NCBI GenBank assembly: GCA_003153655.1
Contig: PMAK01000261.1
Span: 4,091 to 13,829 of the forward strand
Source of the DNA: Phycisphaerales bacterium
Lineage (GTDB): Bacteria; Planctomycetota; Phycisphaerae; Tepidisphaerales; Tepidisphaeraceae
Direction of reading: 5' to 3'
Length of the DNA: 9,739 nt
Made by a program: the position numbers and the translations under genes
In this document: positions 1 through 5,655 of the stretch, piece by piece
Position numbering within the stretch: the first letter of the stretch is position 1
Layout of the letters: every line of letters begins with the position of its first letter
The notes under the pieces: model-generated
What the model was told of the DNA's origin: nothing
Database searches by the model: none
The model's input: the letters and a program-made list of their open reading frames with translations, nothing else

Positions 1-161
1 CGAAGAAGCGGTTTGGCGAGGGACGACGCATTTTTCTGATGGCTCCCCTCCATCATCATTTCCAGAGACGCGGTTGGGCGGAGACGCAGGTCGTGGTGCG
101 GTTTTGGCTCATTGGGGCGATGCTGGCGATGTTGGCGCTGGCCACCATCAAATTGCGATAG
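1..161 (+). CDS. mraY: MraY, phospho-MurNAc-pentapeptide transferase (C-terminal end only)
   Basis: This is the 3' end of mraY; the reading frame starts at base 3 and ends with TAG at 159-161, giving 52 visible residues. MraY is the integral membrane enzyme that moves phospho-MurNAc-pentapeptide from UDP onto undecaprenyl phosphate, making lipid I for peptidoglycan. The visible part contains the family's diagnostic [14 protein letters not shown] segment with its HHH triplet, then [11 protein letters not shown] and a last membrane helix ending ATIKLR, as in typical MraY C-termini. The next gene on the same strand is ftsW, so this is a remnant of the division and cell wall (dcw) cluster; murD, often found between mraY and ftsW, is missing here. 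The 5' part lies outside the window, so nothing can be said about start or promoter. Confidence 0.95.
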   Translation, partial: KKRFGEGRRIFLMAPLHHHFQRRGWAETQVVVRFWLIGAMLAMLALATIKLR

Positions 162-203
162 CGGAACACGGCCTGCGCTGGCCCGCTAAACACCGATCAT
201 CTA

Positions 204-233
204 TTAAGTTTTCCACCTCGTGCGTCCGATAAT
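204..233 (+). promoter_or_regulatory. Candidate promoter before ftsW (sigma28-like, alternatively sigma70 -10)
   Basis: In the 80-base gap between mraY and ftsW, TCCGATAA (225-232) matches the sigma28 -10 consensus GCCGATAA at 7 of 8 bases. TAAG (205-208) lies 16 bases upstream, against a consensus TAAA with about 15. The overlapping GATAAT (228-233) is also 5 of 6 to a sigma70 -10 box, but its -35 region is poor. Either reading puts the transcription start around 239-240, only a few bases before the ATG at 242, so the mRNA would be nearly leaderless; this fits the lack of an upstream Shine-Dalgarno. This is a match by eye only. Confidence 0.35.
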
Positions 234-241
234 GTTTCAAT

Positions 242-1480
242 ATGGAGGTCTCGATTTATCGCCTGCGGACGCGGGATGCGCTCACCCTTTGCGTGCTGTC
301 GCTCCTCATGCTCGGCGTTGTCATGGTGCAGTCCGCCTCGGCTGGGGCGGCTGAACGCACCGATTGGCAATGGTCGGCCAACGCCATCAAGGATGCCGTG
401 TTTGCCGCCGCGGGGATTGTGGCTTTTCTTGTCGTCGGACATTTTAACTATGCCTGGCTGGGGCGCGCGGCTGCCAAGGTTCGGCAAACTCCTGTTGTCT
501 GGATTATGGCGATTACCGTGCTGGCGAATTTGCTCGTCCTGGTGCCTCATATCGGAGTGTCGGTGAATGGGGCCCGGCGATGGCTGCGCATGGGGCCGAT
601 GCAGATTCAACCTTCGGAATTGGCCAAGTGGGCGGTTGTGCTTTACCTGGCATTTTTGCTGGCGCGGCGTCCTTTGAATCTGGATCGATTCTTCACTGGC
701 TTTTTGCCGCTGCTGATTCCGGTTGCGGTGCTTTGTCTCCTTGTCGTGATTCAGGATTTTGGGACCGCCGTGCTGATCGCGCTGGCCGCACTCGCGATGC
801 TTGTCGCGGGAAAGGTGCGGCTTCGGCATCTCATCATCGTGATTCCCCCGGTGCTGGCCGCGGGGCTATGGTTTGTGATGCATAAGGAATATCGCTGGAA
901 GCGCATCACGGCGTTTGCCAATCCCTATGCGGCTCCCCAGCGCGAGGGATACCACATGATCCAAAGCCTGCTGAGCTTCGCAACTGGCGGATGGACCGGA
1001 CGCGGGCTTGGAAATGGAATTCAGAAATTGGGCTACCTCCCCGAGGATACAACCGATTTTATTTTCGCCGTCATCTGCGAGGAGCTTGGGATTTTTGGCG
1101 CAATGCTGACGATCGCGCTTTATCTCGGCGTTCTGTATTGCGCCTGGCAGACGGTGAAGATGAAAGCGGATAATTTCGGGCGGCTGCTGGCGTTTGGCGT
1201 GGGAACGATGGTTACGCTCCAGGCGCTGATTAATATCGCGGTGGCGACCGTGAGCGTCCCAACCAAGGGGCTCTCTTTGCCGCTGGTTAGTGCGGGCGGG
1301 AGCGGGCTGATTATTACATGCGCGGCTCTGGGGCTCCTGCGGAGCGTTTCCCGGTTTAAAAATGCTGGGGATGAAGTTGTTGAGGAGGCAAAGCCTCTGC
1401 GCATTGCCCCCAAACCTCCGGCGCGGCGGCCTGTGCATCGGCTCACCGAGCGGATGCTTGGCGCGTTTACGACTAGTTAG
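242..1480 (+). CDS. ftsW: FtsW-type SEDS peptidoglycan glycosyltransferase
   Basis: A 412-residue polytopic membrane protein of the SEDS family (FtsW/RodA/SpoVE), which polymerises lipid II into glycan strands together with a class B penicillin-binding protein. About ten hydrophobic segments are visible. Conserved blocks are NGARRWLRMGPMQIQPSELAKW split over 109-130, QDFGTA (171-176), the large extracellular loop GRGLGNGIQK...LPEDTTDF (253-273) with the family's acidic residues, and PTKGLSLPLVSAGGSG (340-355). The position after mraY and the TKG motif favour FtsW (division) over RodA (elongation). The usual SYGGSS is SAGGSG here. The tail from about 371 is basic and proline-rich and presumably cytoplasmic. 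ATG at 242 is the first possible start, since TAA at 230-232 closes the frame upstream; there is no clear Shine-Dalgarno before it. The gene ends 6 bases from the convergent tsaB and no hairpin terminator is visible between them. Confidence 0.92.
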   Translation: MEVSIYRLRTRDALTLCVLSLLMLGVVMVQSASAGAAERTDWQWSANAIKDAVFAAAGIVAFLVVGHFNYAWLGRAAAKVRQTPVVWIMAITVLANLLVLVPHIGVSVNGARRWLRMGPMQIQPSELAKWAVVLYLAFLLARRPLNLDRFFTGFLPLLIPVAVLCLLVVIQDFGTAVLIALAALAMLVAGKVRLRHLIIVIPPVLAAGLWFVMHKEYRWKRITAFANPYAAPQREGYHMIQSLLSFATGGWTGRGLGNGIQKLGYLPEDTTDFIFAVICEELGIFGAMLTIALYLGVLYCAWQTVKMKADNFGRLLAFGVGTMVTLQALINIAVATVSVPTKGLSLPLVSAGGSGLIITCAALGLLRSVSRFKNAGDEVVEEAKPLRIAPKPPARRPVHRLTERMLGAFTTS

Positions 1481-1486
1481 AGCGAT

Positions 1487-2176
1487 TCAGGGTCCGTCGA
1501 GTTTTTCTTCAGCTTCGGGGCGGCGGATGTAGATGGGTTTCAGGGCTACGGGGTCGATGAAGTTTTTTGCGCGAGCTAAATTCCAACCTAACGTTGCTAC
1601 GGTGCGGGCCTGGGGTCGCCAGCGGGATTCTTCTGCGATTCGGATTTCGGGGTCATCTGTTGGGATGAATTTTTTGTGATAGGGAATTCCTTCGCCCAGC
1701 AGGTGAAGCGGACGAGGGGATTTGGCGAGCATTTCGGTTACTGATGAAAGTTGTGCGGGGTGAAGCTCGGTCCAGCCATCGGCCGTTCGTGTGAAAACAG
1801 CGGTGAAGATCTGATCCCGCTTGGCGTCCAGCACAATCAAGACATTTTTCGCTTCGGGCGGCGCGTTTTCGGCTAGTACGCGGACCGAGGGGACGGCAAC
1901 CAGTTTCGCGCCCGTGACCATGGCCAGGGTTTTGGCAAGGGTGATTCCGATGCGGAGGCCGGTGAAGGAGCCAGGGCCGGCGGAGACGTAGATTTCGTTG
2001 AGGTCGGCGGAGGTCCAGTTCAGTTTTTTACACAGGCCGTCGATCGCGGGAATGATGCGGGCCGCGTGCTGCAAGCCATGGGGAAAGGTGTCGTCGAGCA
2101 GCGTTTTGCCGTCCTGCGCGAGTGCTACTGAGCCAATGCTTCCGGAAGTCTCGATGGCGAGTGCGCGGATGGTCAT
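1487..2176 (-). CDS. tsaB: TsaB, tRNA threonylcarbamoyladenosine biosynthesis protein
   Basis: A 229-residue ASKHA-fold protein, partner of TsaD in the complex (with TsaE) that transfers threonylcarbamoyl from TsaC-made TC-AMP to A37 of ANN-decoding tRNAs. The hallmark GPGSFTGLRIG is at 67-77, the N-terminus has LAIETSGSIGSVAL, and LDAKRDQIF (116-124) and the ending KPIYIRRPEAEEKL are typical. An open frame continues 26 codons upstream, but that extension (arginine- and proline-rich) is simply the dedA coding sequence in another frame. The ATG at 2176 gives the family N-terminus and overlaps the dedA stop as ATGA (2173-2176), which implies translational coupling. It is the last gene of the rrf2-dedA-tsaB operon and converges on ftsW. 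As t6A is essential in most bacteria, this is likely the essential member of the operon. Confidence 0.94.
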   Translation of the reverse strand: MTIRALAIETSGSIGSVALAQDGKTLLDDTFPHGLQHAARIIPAIDGLCKKLNWTSADLNEIYVSAGPGSFTGLRIGITLAKTLAMVTGAKLVAVPSVRVLAENAPPEAKNVLIVLDAKRDQIFTAVFTRTADGWTELHPAQLSSVTEMLAKSPRPLHLLGEGIPYHKKFIPTDDPEIRIAEESRWRPQARTVATLGWNLARAKNFIDPVALKPIYIRRPEAEEKLDGP

Positions 2177-2808
2177 GGGCCGACGGGCCGCCGGCGCTCT
2201 CGCCGGAAGAAGAAAATAACTAATATCATCGCGAGAACCGCTGCCACGCCCCACAGGGTATATTTAAATTCCTTGACGCGATGGGCCATCTCCGGTCCAT
2301 ATTCCCCCCCCCCATAGCCCAGGAACATGAACATTCCGCCGCTGACGATCGCAGCAAGGCCGTCGGCGATGATGAACTTGTGAAATTTGAGTCGGCTGGT
2401 TCCGGCGGCAACAATCATCGCGCCGCGGATGCCCATGAAGAGGCGGCCGACCGCCACCATCCAGGCGCCATATTTTCTAAAAAGATTTTCGGCGCGCTGA
2501 AGCCGGGTGATGGTGACGTGCTTGCCAATGAATGGGAGTTTTGAGATTTTTTCGCCGAGATGATATCCGAGCGTGTAGAGAATGCAGTCGCCACCCACAA
2601 TGCCCAGCCACGCAAGAGGCGCTGCCAGGGCGAGATTCATCTGGTGATGATAGACCAGAATTCCCGCGGCAATAAGGGGGACATCTTCAGGAAGCGGAAG
2701 CCCCAGGCCGCACGAAAAGAGCAGCCCGAACAGAGCGCCATAGCTCCCCTTGAGAAGCCAGATCTTCACTGATTTCACTTCGAAATAGACGGCGAGGGGA
2801 AGGATCAT
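2173..2808 (-). CDS. DedA family (SNARE-associated / VTT domain) inner membrane protein
   Basis: A 211-residue membrane protein of the DedA family (PF09335). Family members are linked to membrane homeostasis, and some flip undecaprenyl phosphate or phosphatidylethanolamine; which substrate applies here cannot be told. Visible features are the acidic re-entrant segment GLPLPEDVPLIAAG (36-49, E41 and D42), GGDCILYTLGYHLG (72-85), the arginine-containing GRLFMGIRGAMIVAAG (121-136) where DedA proteins usually have RF.PG.R, and a last membrane helix at about 185-201 with a basic tail. There is no Shine-Dalgarno; its ATG shares the A of the upstream rrf2 stop (TGATG, 2806-2810), so expression depends on coupling. 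The codons for Y165-GGG-E169 contain ten consecutive G (2304-2313 on the + strand as C), a possible slippage site. The stop overlaps the tsaB start. Confidence 0.88.
   Translation of the reverse strand: MILPLAVYFEVKSVKIWLLKGSYGALFGLLFSCGLGLPLPEDVPLIAAGILVYHHQMNLALAAPLAWLGIVGGDCILYTLGYHLGEKISKLPFIGKHVTITRLQRAENLFRKYGAWMVAVGRLFMGIRGAMIVAAGTSRLKFHKFIIADGLAAIVSGGMFMFLGYGGGEYGPEMAHRVKEFKYTLWGVAAVLAMILVIFFFRRERRRPVGP
2304..2313 (-). repeat. Homopolymer G10 tract inside the DedA-family gene
   Basis: Ten consecutive C on the + strand, i.e. G10 in the coding strand, encode Gly166-Gly168 and the first base of Glu169. Loss of one G would shift reading to a stop at 2226-2228; gain of one would stop after about 13 new codons. 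Either would remove the last membrane helix and end translation upstream of the coupled tsaB start. Confidence 0.9.
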
Positions 2809-3251
2809 CAGATGTAATACATCGATTGCTGGAGGTTGGCGTTTTTGCTCACCTGCTCCATGAGTTGTTCGAGGGTCATTTTATCGAGGACCTGATCGGT
2901 CGCTTCGGTCAGGCGTTCATTGACGAGACGGACGGCAGCCTTCCCGGGTGAGAGATCGCCGGCGACAACGCCCTCTTTTTCCTTGATGCTGAGACGGCCT
3001 TCGAGGCGCCGGACGAGATCGCCGACGGCGATTTCGCGAGGGGGCCGGGAAAGGCGATACCCCCCGCCGCTGCCCACTTTGCTTTCGAGGAATCCACCGC
3101 GGCGGAGGGCCAGGAGAATGGCTTCCAGGAATTTATTGGGGAGGTCTTCAGGCTGGGCGAGGTCGCGCGACTGGACGAATCCTGTGGGCCAAAGCCGGGC
3201 GAGTTGGACAATGGCGCGAAGCCCATATTCAGTACGTTTTGAAAGGCGCAC
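2808..3251 (-). CDS. Rrf2-family winged-helix transcriptional regulator (cysteine-free)
   Basis: A 147-residue Rrf2-family (PF02082) DNA-binding protein, the family of IscR, NsrR, RsrR and CymR. The N-terminus LSKRTEYGLRAIVQLA (3-18) is the classical opening; a helix-turn-helix lies at about 26-57 and the wing is GSGGGYRLSRPP (60-71). Members that sense Fe-S or NO carry three cysteines in the region after about residue 90; this protein has no cysteine at all, so it cannot hold a cysteine-ligated cluster and is closer to CymR-like, cluster-free regulators. The start is GTG (3249-3251), supported by GGAGAG at 3257-3262 with 5-base spacing and by a promoter further upstream. It is the first gene of the operon with a dedA-family gene and tsaB and overlaps the former by one base. 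Autoregulation is the default inference; the effector is unknown. Confidence 0.9.
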   Translation of the reverse strand: MRLSKRTEYGLRAIVQLARLWPTGFVQSRDLAQPEDLPNKFLEAILLALRRGGFLESKVGSGGGYRLSRPPREIAVGDLVRRLEGRLSIKEKEGVVAGDLSPGKAAVRLVNERLTEATDQVLDKMTLEQLMEQVSKNANLQQSMYYI

Positions 3252-3256
3252 TAATT

Positions 3257-3262
3257 CTCTCC
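3257..3262 (-). promoter_or_regulatory. Shine-Dalgarno that fixes the GTG start of the Rrf2 gene
   Basis: GGAGAG on the - strand lies five bases before GTG at 3251. It decides that the Rrf2 protein begins at GTG and so keeps the complete N-terminal LSKRTEYG motif. Confidence 0.75.
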
Positions 3263-3277
3263 ACTAAAACAGTAGGA

Positions 3278-3306
3278 ATAGTAAAGGGGTGGGTGGTGAT
3301 GGTCAA
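3278..3306 (-). promoter_or_regulatory. Sigma70-type promoter of the rrf2-dedA-tsaB operon
   Basis: On the - strand, TTGACC (3306-3301, 5 of 6 to the -35 consensus) and TACTAT (3283-3278, 4 of 6 to the -10 consensus) are separated by exactly 17 bases. Transcription should start near 3271, giving a leader of about 20 bases that contains the Shine-Dalgarno. An imperfect inverted repeat CTACT-GTTTT-AGTGG covers the expected start point (about 3261-3275) and could be an operator for the Rrf2 protein itself; that part is speculative. Confidence 0.6.
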
Positions 3307-3340
3307 ACGGGTGGGCTTTTTGTGTGGATCAAACGCGGGG

Positions 3341-3520
3341 AGCCGCAGAGACGCTGAGACACAGAGATGGACGCAGAGAAGAAAATTGGCCACAGATATA
3401 AATCAGATGCATACAGATAAAAAAAGCATCTGAAATCTTCATCTGTGTGCATCTGATTTTCATCTGTGGCAAAGATGCATTTCTCTGCGTCTGTCTCTGT
3501 GTCTCTGTGTCTCAGCGGCT
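3341..3520. repeat. 180-bp long imperfect inverted repeat with CAGAGA and CAGAT/ATCTG units
   Basis: The 275-base gap between the Rrf2 gene and the flavin monooxygenase gene is mostly filled by one near-palindrome. Arms 3341-3418 and 3441-3520 align as reverse complements with a 2-base gap; the outer 40 bases differ at only five positions, and both ends are AGCCGC. The 22-base centre (3419-3440) is A-rich. The outer part is rich in CAGAGA / GAGACAC words, the inner part in CAGAT (left) and ATCTG (right) at 10-11 base spacing. From general knowledge, similar CAGAGACGCAGAG and CACAGATG words recur as intergenic repeats in many environmental bacteria, so this is probably a dispersed repeat copy. 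It starts 6 bases after the monooxygenase stop codon and ends about 35 bases upstream of the -35 box of the Rrf2 promoter. It could fold as a long hairpin in RNA and act as a 3' end structure. No coding capacity or target-site duplication is evident. Confidence 0.88.
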
Positions 3521-3526
3521 ATCTTT

Positions 3527-4759
3527 TTAATAGAACGGGTTTGTGGGCGTGCCGCCGAGGATTACCTGGCCGTAGCTTAAGGCTGGCATGTCCCAGCCGG
3601 CCATGATGTGGGCGGACATTGCGTGGAGATCGCGGAAGGCGCGTTGGACTTGGCCGCCTTCGTATAAGCCTTTGCCGCCCTGGGCATCCAAAAGTAGTTC
3701 AACAGCGCGCGTTGACGTTTTTACCGCGTAGGCCTGGTCGCGGCGGCTGCGGATTCGGTCTTCTAAACTCGGGGTTTCTCCAGCCATGATTTTGTCGATC
3801 GTTTGTGTCAGCGAGCGATGATAGAGAAGATCAGCCGCGTCGATCATGGCCGTGGCTTCGGCGACGCGCAGTTGAATCGCGGGGTTTTTGGCTTGCGGAG
3901 CATAGTCCATGCCCCAGACTCTTGTCTTCATTTCCTGGATGAAACTTTCGCTGGCGCCGCGGGCAATGCCGACCGCGGGGGCACAAATGCCTAGCGTGAA
4001 GACGGCCCAGAGCGGAGCGCGATAGAGCGGATTTGTGTGGATCTTTCCGCCGGGGGCTTGGCCGGTGACGAGTTGGTCGTACCGGACGGTGCGATGTTCG
4101 GGGACGAAGGCATCGTCAACCATGATGCTTTTGCTGCCGGTGCCCCGGAGGCCGAGGACGTGCCAATCGTCTACGACGCGGCAATCGGATTTGGGGATCA
4201 GGACCCAGCGGATTTCTGGTGTGCTGGATGCGGCGCCGACGGCTGGATCACATTTTGCGCCCAGCAGCATCCAGTCGGCGCAATCGACGCCGCTGCAGAA
4301 GGACCATTTTCCTGAGAGGGAGAAGCCGCCTTTTGCAAATTTGGCGCGGCCGTTGGCGGCGAAGCTCGAAGCGCCTAGCGTGCGATCCTTGGCCCAGTAT
4401 TCCTGTTGTGCTTCTTCCGGTAACAGAGCGACGAAGAGATCGTGCATGCCGAGTAGATTCCAGACCCACGCGGCCGAGCCGTCGCCTCGGGCGAGGATGG
4501 TCGCGATTTCAAAGACGGTGTCGGCACGCACTTCGGGACCGTTGAATTTTTTGGGTTTTAAGAGTTGGAATAGGCCGGCTTCCCAAAAATCGGCAATCGT
4601 TTTTTCTGGGATTCTCCGGGATTCGCTGGTGTCGATTGCCCGCTCGGATAAGAGAGGGACTAATGCGCGGGCGCGATCCAGCAGATGCTCACGGGAATAG
4701 GAGAACGGATCACTGGTTCGTGATTGGGTTGATCGGAGTGTTGACGCGCGCGGGTCCAT
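3527..4759 (-). CDS. Flavin-dependent monooxygenase, oxygenase component (HpaH/HsaA-like, acyl-CoA dehydrogenase fold)
   Basis: A 410-residue protein of the acyl-CoA dehydrogenase superfamily, best matching group D two-component flavin monooxygenases such as the 4-hydroxyphenylacetate 3-hydroxylase C2 component and HsaA, not true acyl-CoA dehydrogenases. Family enzymes use reduced flavin from a separate reductase and O2 to hydroxylate aromatic rings. Supporting segments are SRRIPEKTIADFWEAGLFQLLKP (within 47-69), ARGDGSAAWVWNLLG (90-104), SGKWSFCSGVDCADWMLLG (149-167), GLRGTGSKSI (203-212) and, near the C-terminus, FRDLHAMSAH (375-384) with a histidine where the family has its catalytic one. 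The catalytic glutamate of acyl-CoA dehydrogenases is not recognisable. The substrate cannot be told. No flavin reductase gene is in the window. ATG at 4759 is the only start that keeps the normal family length; it lies 62 bases after fliA and may have its own promoter. Confidence 0.82.
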   Translation of the reverse strand: MDPRASTLRSTQSRTSDPFSYSREHLLDRARALVPLLSERAIDTSESRRIPEKTIADFWEAGLFQLLKPKKFNGPEVRADTVFEIATILARGDGSAAWVWNLLGMHDLFVALLPEEAQQEYWAKDRTLGASSFAANGRAKFAKGGFSLSGKWSFCSGVDCADWMLLGAKCDPAVGAASSTPEIRWVLIPKSDCRVVDDWHVLGLRGTGSKSIMVDDAFVPEHRTVRYDQLVTGQAPGGKIHTNPLYRAPLWAVFTLGICAPAVGIARGASESFIQEMKTRVWGMDYAPQAKNPAIQLRVAEATAMIDAADLLYHRSLTQTIDKIMAGETPSLEDRIRSRRDQAYAVKTSTRAVELLLDAQGGKGLYEGGQVQRAFRDLHAMSAHIMAGWDMPALSYGQVILGGTPTNPFY

Positions 4760-4765
4760 CCATTG

Positions 4766-4783
4766 GACAGTATAGCGGCTGTC
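4766..4783 (-). promoter_or_regulatory. Candidate -10 box within a GACAG-N8-CTGTC palindrome before the monooxygenase gene
   Basis: Between fliA and the monooxygenase gene, TATACT (4774-4769, - strand, 5 of 6 to TATAAT) sits inside an inverted repeat GACAG-N8-CTGTC (4766-4783). The arrangement is that of an operator over a promoter. The -35 region at the right distance (TTTCCG) is poor. The start would fall very close to the ATG at 4759. Low confidence, by eye only. Confidence 0.25.
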
Positions 4784-4821
4784 TTACGGAGCGGAAACAT
4801 TGACCAAAAACGCGTCGCCCT

Positions 4822-5610
4822 TTAGACCGCGGTCGCCTGTTGGAATTCTTTGCGGCGGTCGGCCATCTGGGCTTTTAATCGCGCCAGGATGGAACTGTGC
4901 ATCTGGCTGACCCGGCTTTCGCTGAGGTCCAGCGTCAGCCCGATCTCTTTCATCGTCATCTCTTCAAAATAATAGAGGATGATGATCAGGCGTTCGGCCC
5001 TCGATAGACCCTTGGTCATCAGTTCCTTGAGATCCTTGCGCTGGATCTCGCGGACGGGGTCGGCCCCACGCTTGTCTTCCAACACGTCGATCTCGCGGAC
5101 GTCTTTGTTGCTGTCGGTTTCAAACCATTTGCGGGAGAGAGAAACTACGCCGACGGCGCTGGCGTCCTTGGCCATCTTCTCGAACTCAGGCATGGAGACT
5201 TTCAGGCGGTTGGCGATTTCGTGATTGGTGGGCGAGCGGCCTAGCTCTGCTTCGAGGGCTTTGGCGGCGGTGTCTAACTTATGCGCGCGCGAGCGGACCA
5301 GGCGCGGGACCCAATCCATGGAGCGGAGTTCATCCAGGATTGCCCCGCGAATTCGCGGGGCGCAATAGGTCTCGAATTTAACGCCGCGGCTCAGGTCAAA
5401 GGCGTTAATGGCGTCCATAAGGCCGAAGATGCCGGCGGACATAAGATCGTCCAGCTCGACTTCGTCGGGAAGTTTGACGTGAATCCTTTCCGCGTTGTAA
5501 CGCACGAGATGGAGATAGTTCTCCATCAGCATGTTGCGGAGCTTCTCCGCCTTGGATTTTTTGAAGTCTATCCAGACTTGCTTAATGTCTTTAAGCGGTG
5601 GCTTGGGCAT
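4822..5610 (-). CDS. fliA: FliA, flagellar sigma factor sigma28 (FliA/WhiG family)
   Basis: A 262-residue sigma70-family factor lacking region 1, typical of FliA, SigD and WhiG; it directs RNA polymerase to late flagellar and chemotaxis promoters. Region 2 covers about 30-105 (ENYLHLVRYNAERI, LDDLMSAGIFGLMDAI, FETYCAPRIRGAILDELR), region 3 about 108-160, and region 4 about 200-249 with the helix-turn-helix MKEIGLTLDLSESRVSQ. FDLSRGVKFETYC and DELRSMDWVPR are especially FliA-like. The frame stays open to an ATG at 5649, giving 13 more residues, but GGAGG at 5615-5619 four bases before ATG 5610 and the family N-terminus (short lead to the VWIDFKK helix) favour 5610. It is the last gene of the flagellar operon, 45 bases after the small membrane protein gene. 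No anti-sigma flgM is visible in the window. Confidence 0.93.
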   Translation of the reverse strand: MPKPPLKDIKQVWIDFKKSKAEKLRNMLMENYLHLVRYNAERIHVKLPDEVELDDLMSAGIFGLMDAINAFDLSRGVKFETYCAPRIRGAILDELRSMDWVPRLVRSRAHKLDTAAKALEAELGRSPTNHEIANRLKVSMPEFEKMAKDASAVGVVSLSRKWFETDSNKDVREIDVLEDKRGADPVREIQRKDLKELMTKGLSRAERLIIILYYFEEMTMKEIGLTLDLSESRVSQMHSSILARLKAQMADRRKEFQQATAV

Positions 5611-5655
5611 ATATCCTCCCGGTCCGTGGGTCTTGAACGCGGTGCGCATTTTGGT

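Noticed and set aside
170..183. GGCC-N6-GGCC hairpin after mraY as a terminator
   Set aside because: Only a four-pair stem and no T-run follows.
197..829. A 210-codon - strand frame opposite ftsW
   Set aside because: Very rich in His, Arg, Pro and Gln, the typical signature of antisense to a membrane protein gene.
1481..1486. Bidirectional terminator between ftsW and tsaB
   Set aside because: The gap is six bases and no stem-loop with a T-run is seen in it or in the flanking gene ends.
3239..3433. A 64-codon + strand frame from the Rrf2 gene start into the inverted repeat
   Set aside because: It begins inside the Rrf2 coding region, runs through its promoter on the wrong strand and ends in repeat sequence; no Shine-Dalgarno.
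3341..3520. The inverted repeat as an insertion sequence or a CRISPR array
   Set aside because: No transposase, no target duplication, and no regular repeat-spacer pattern; only one pair of long arms.
4035..4700. A 221-codon + strand open frame opposite the monooxygenase gene
   Set aside because: Antisense to a well-supported gene, arginine- and serine-rich with no domain signature.
5611..5649. Longer FliA start at 5649
   Set aside because: No Shine-Dalgarno before it, whereas ATG 5610 has GGAGG and gives the usual FliA N-terminus.
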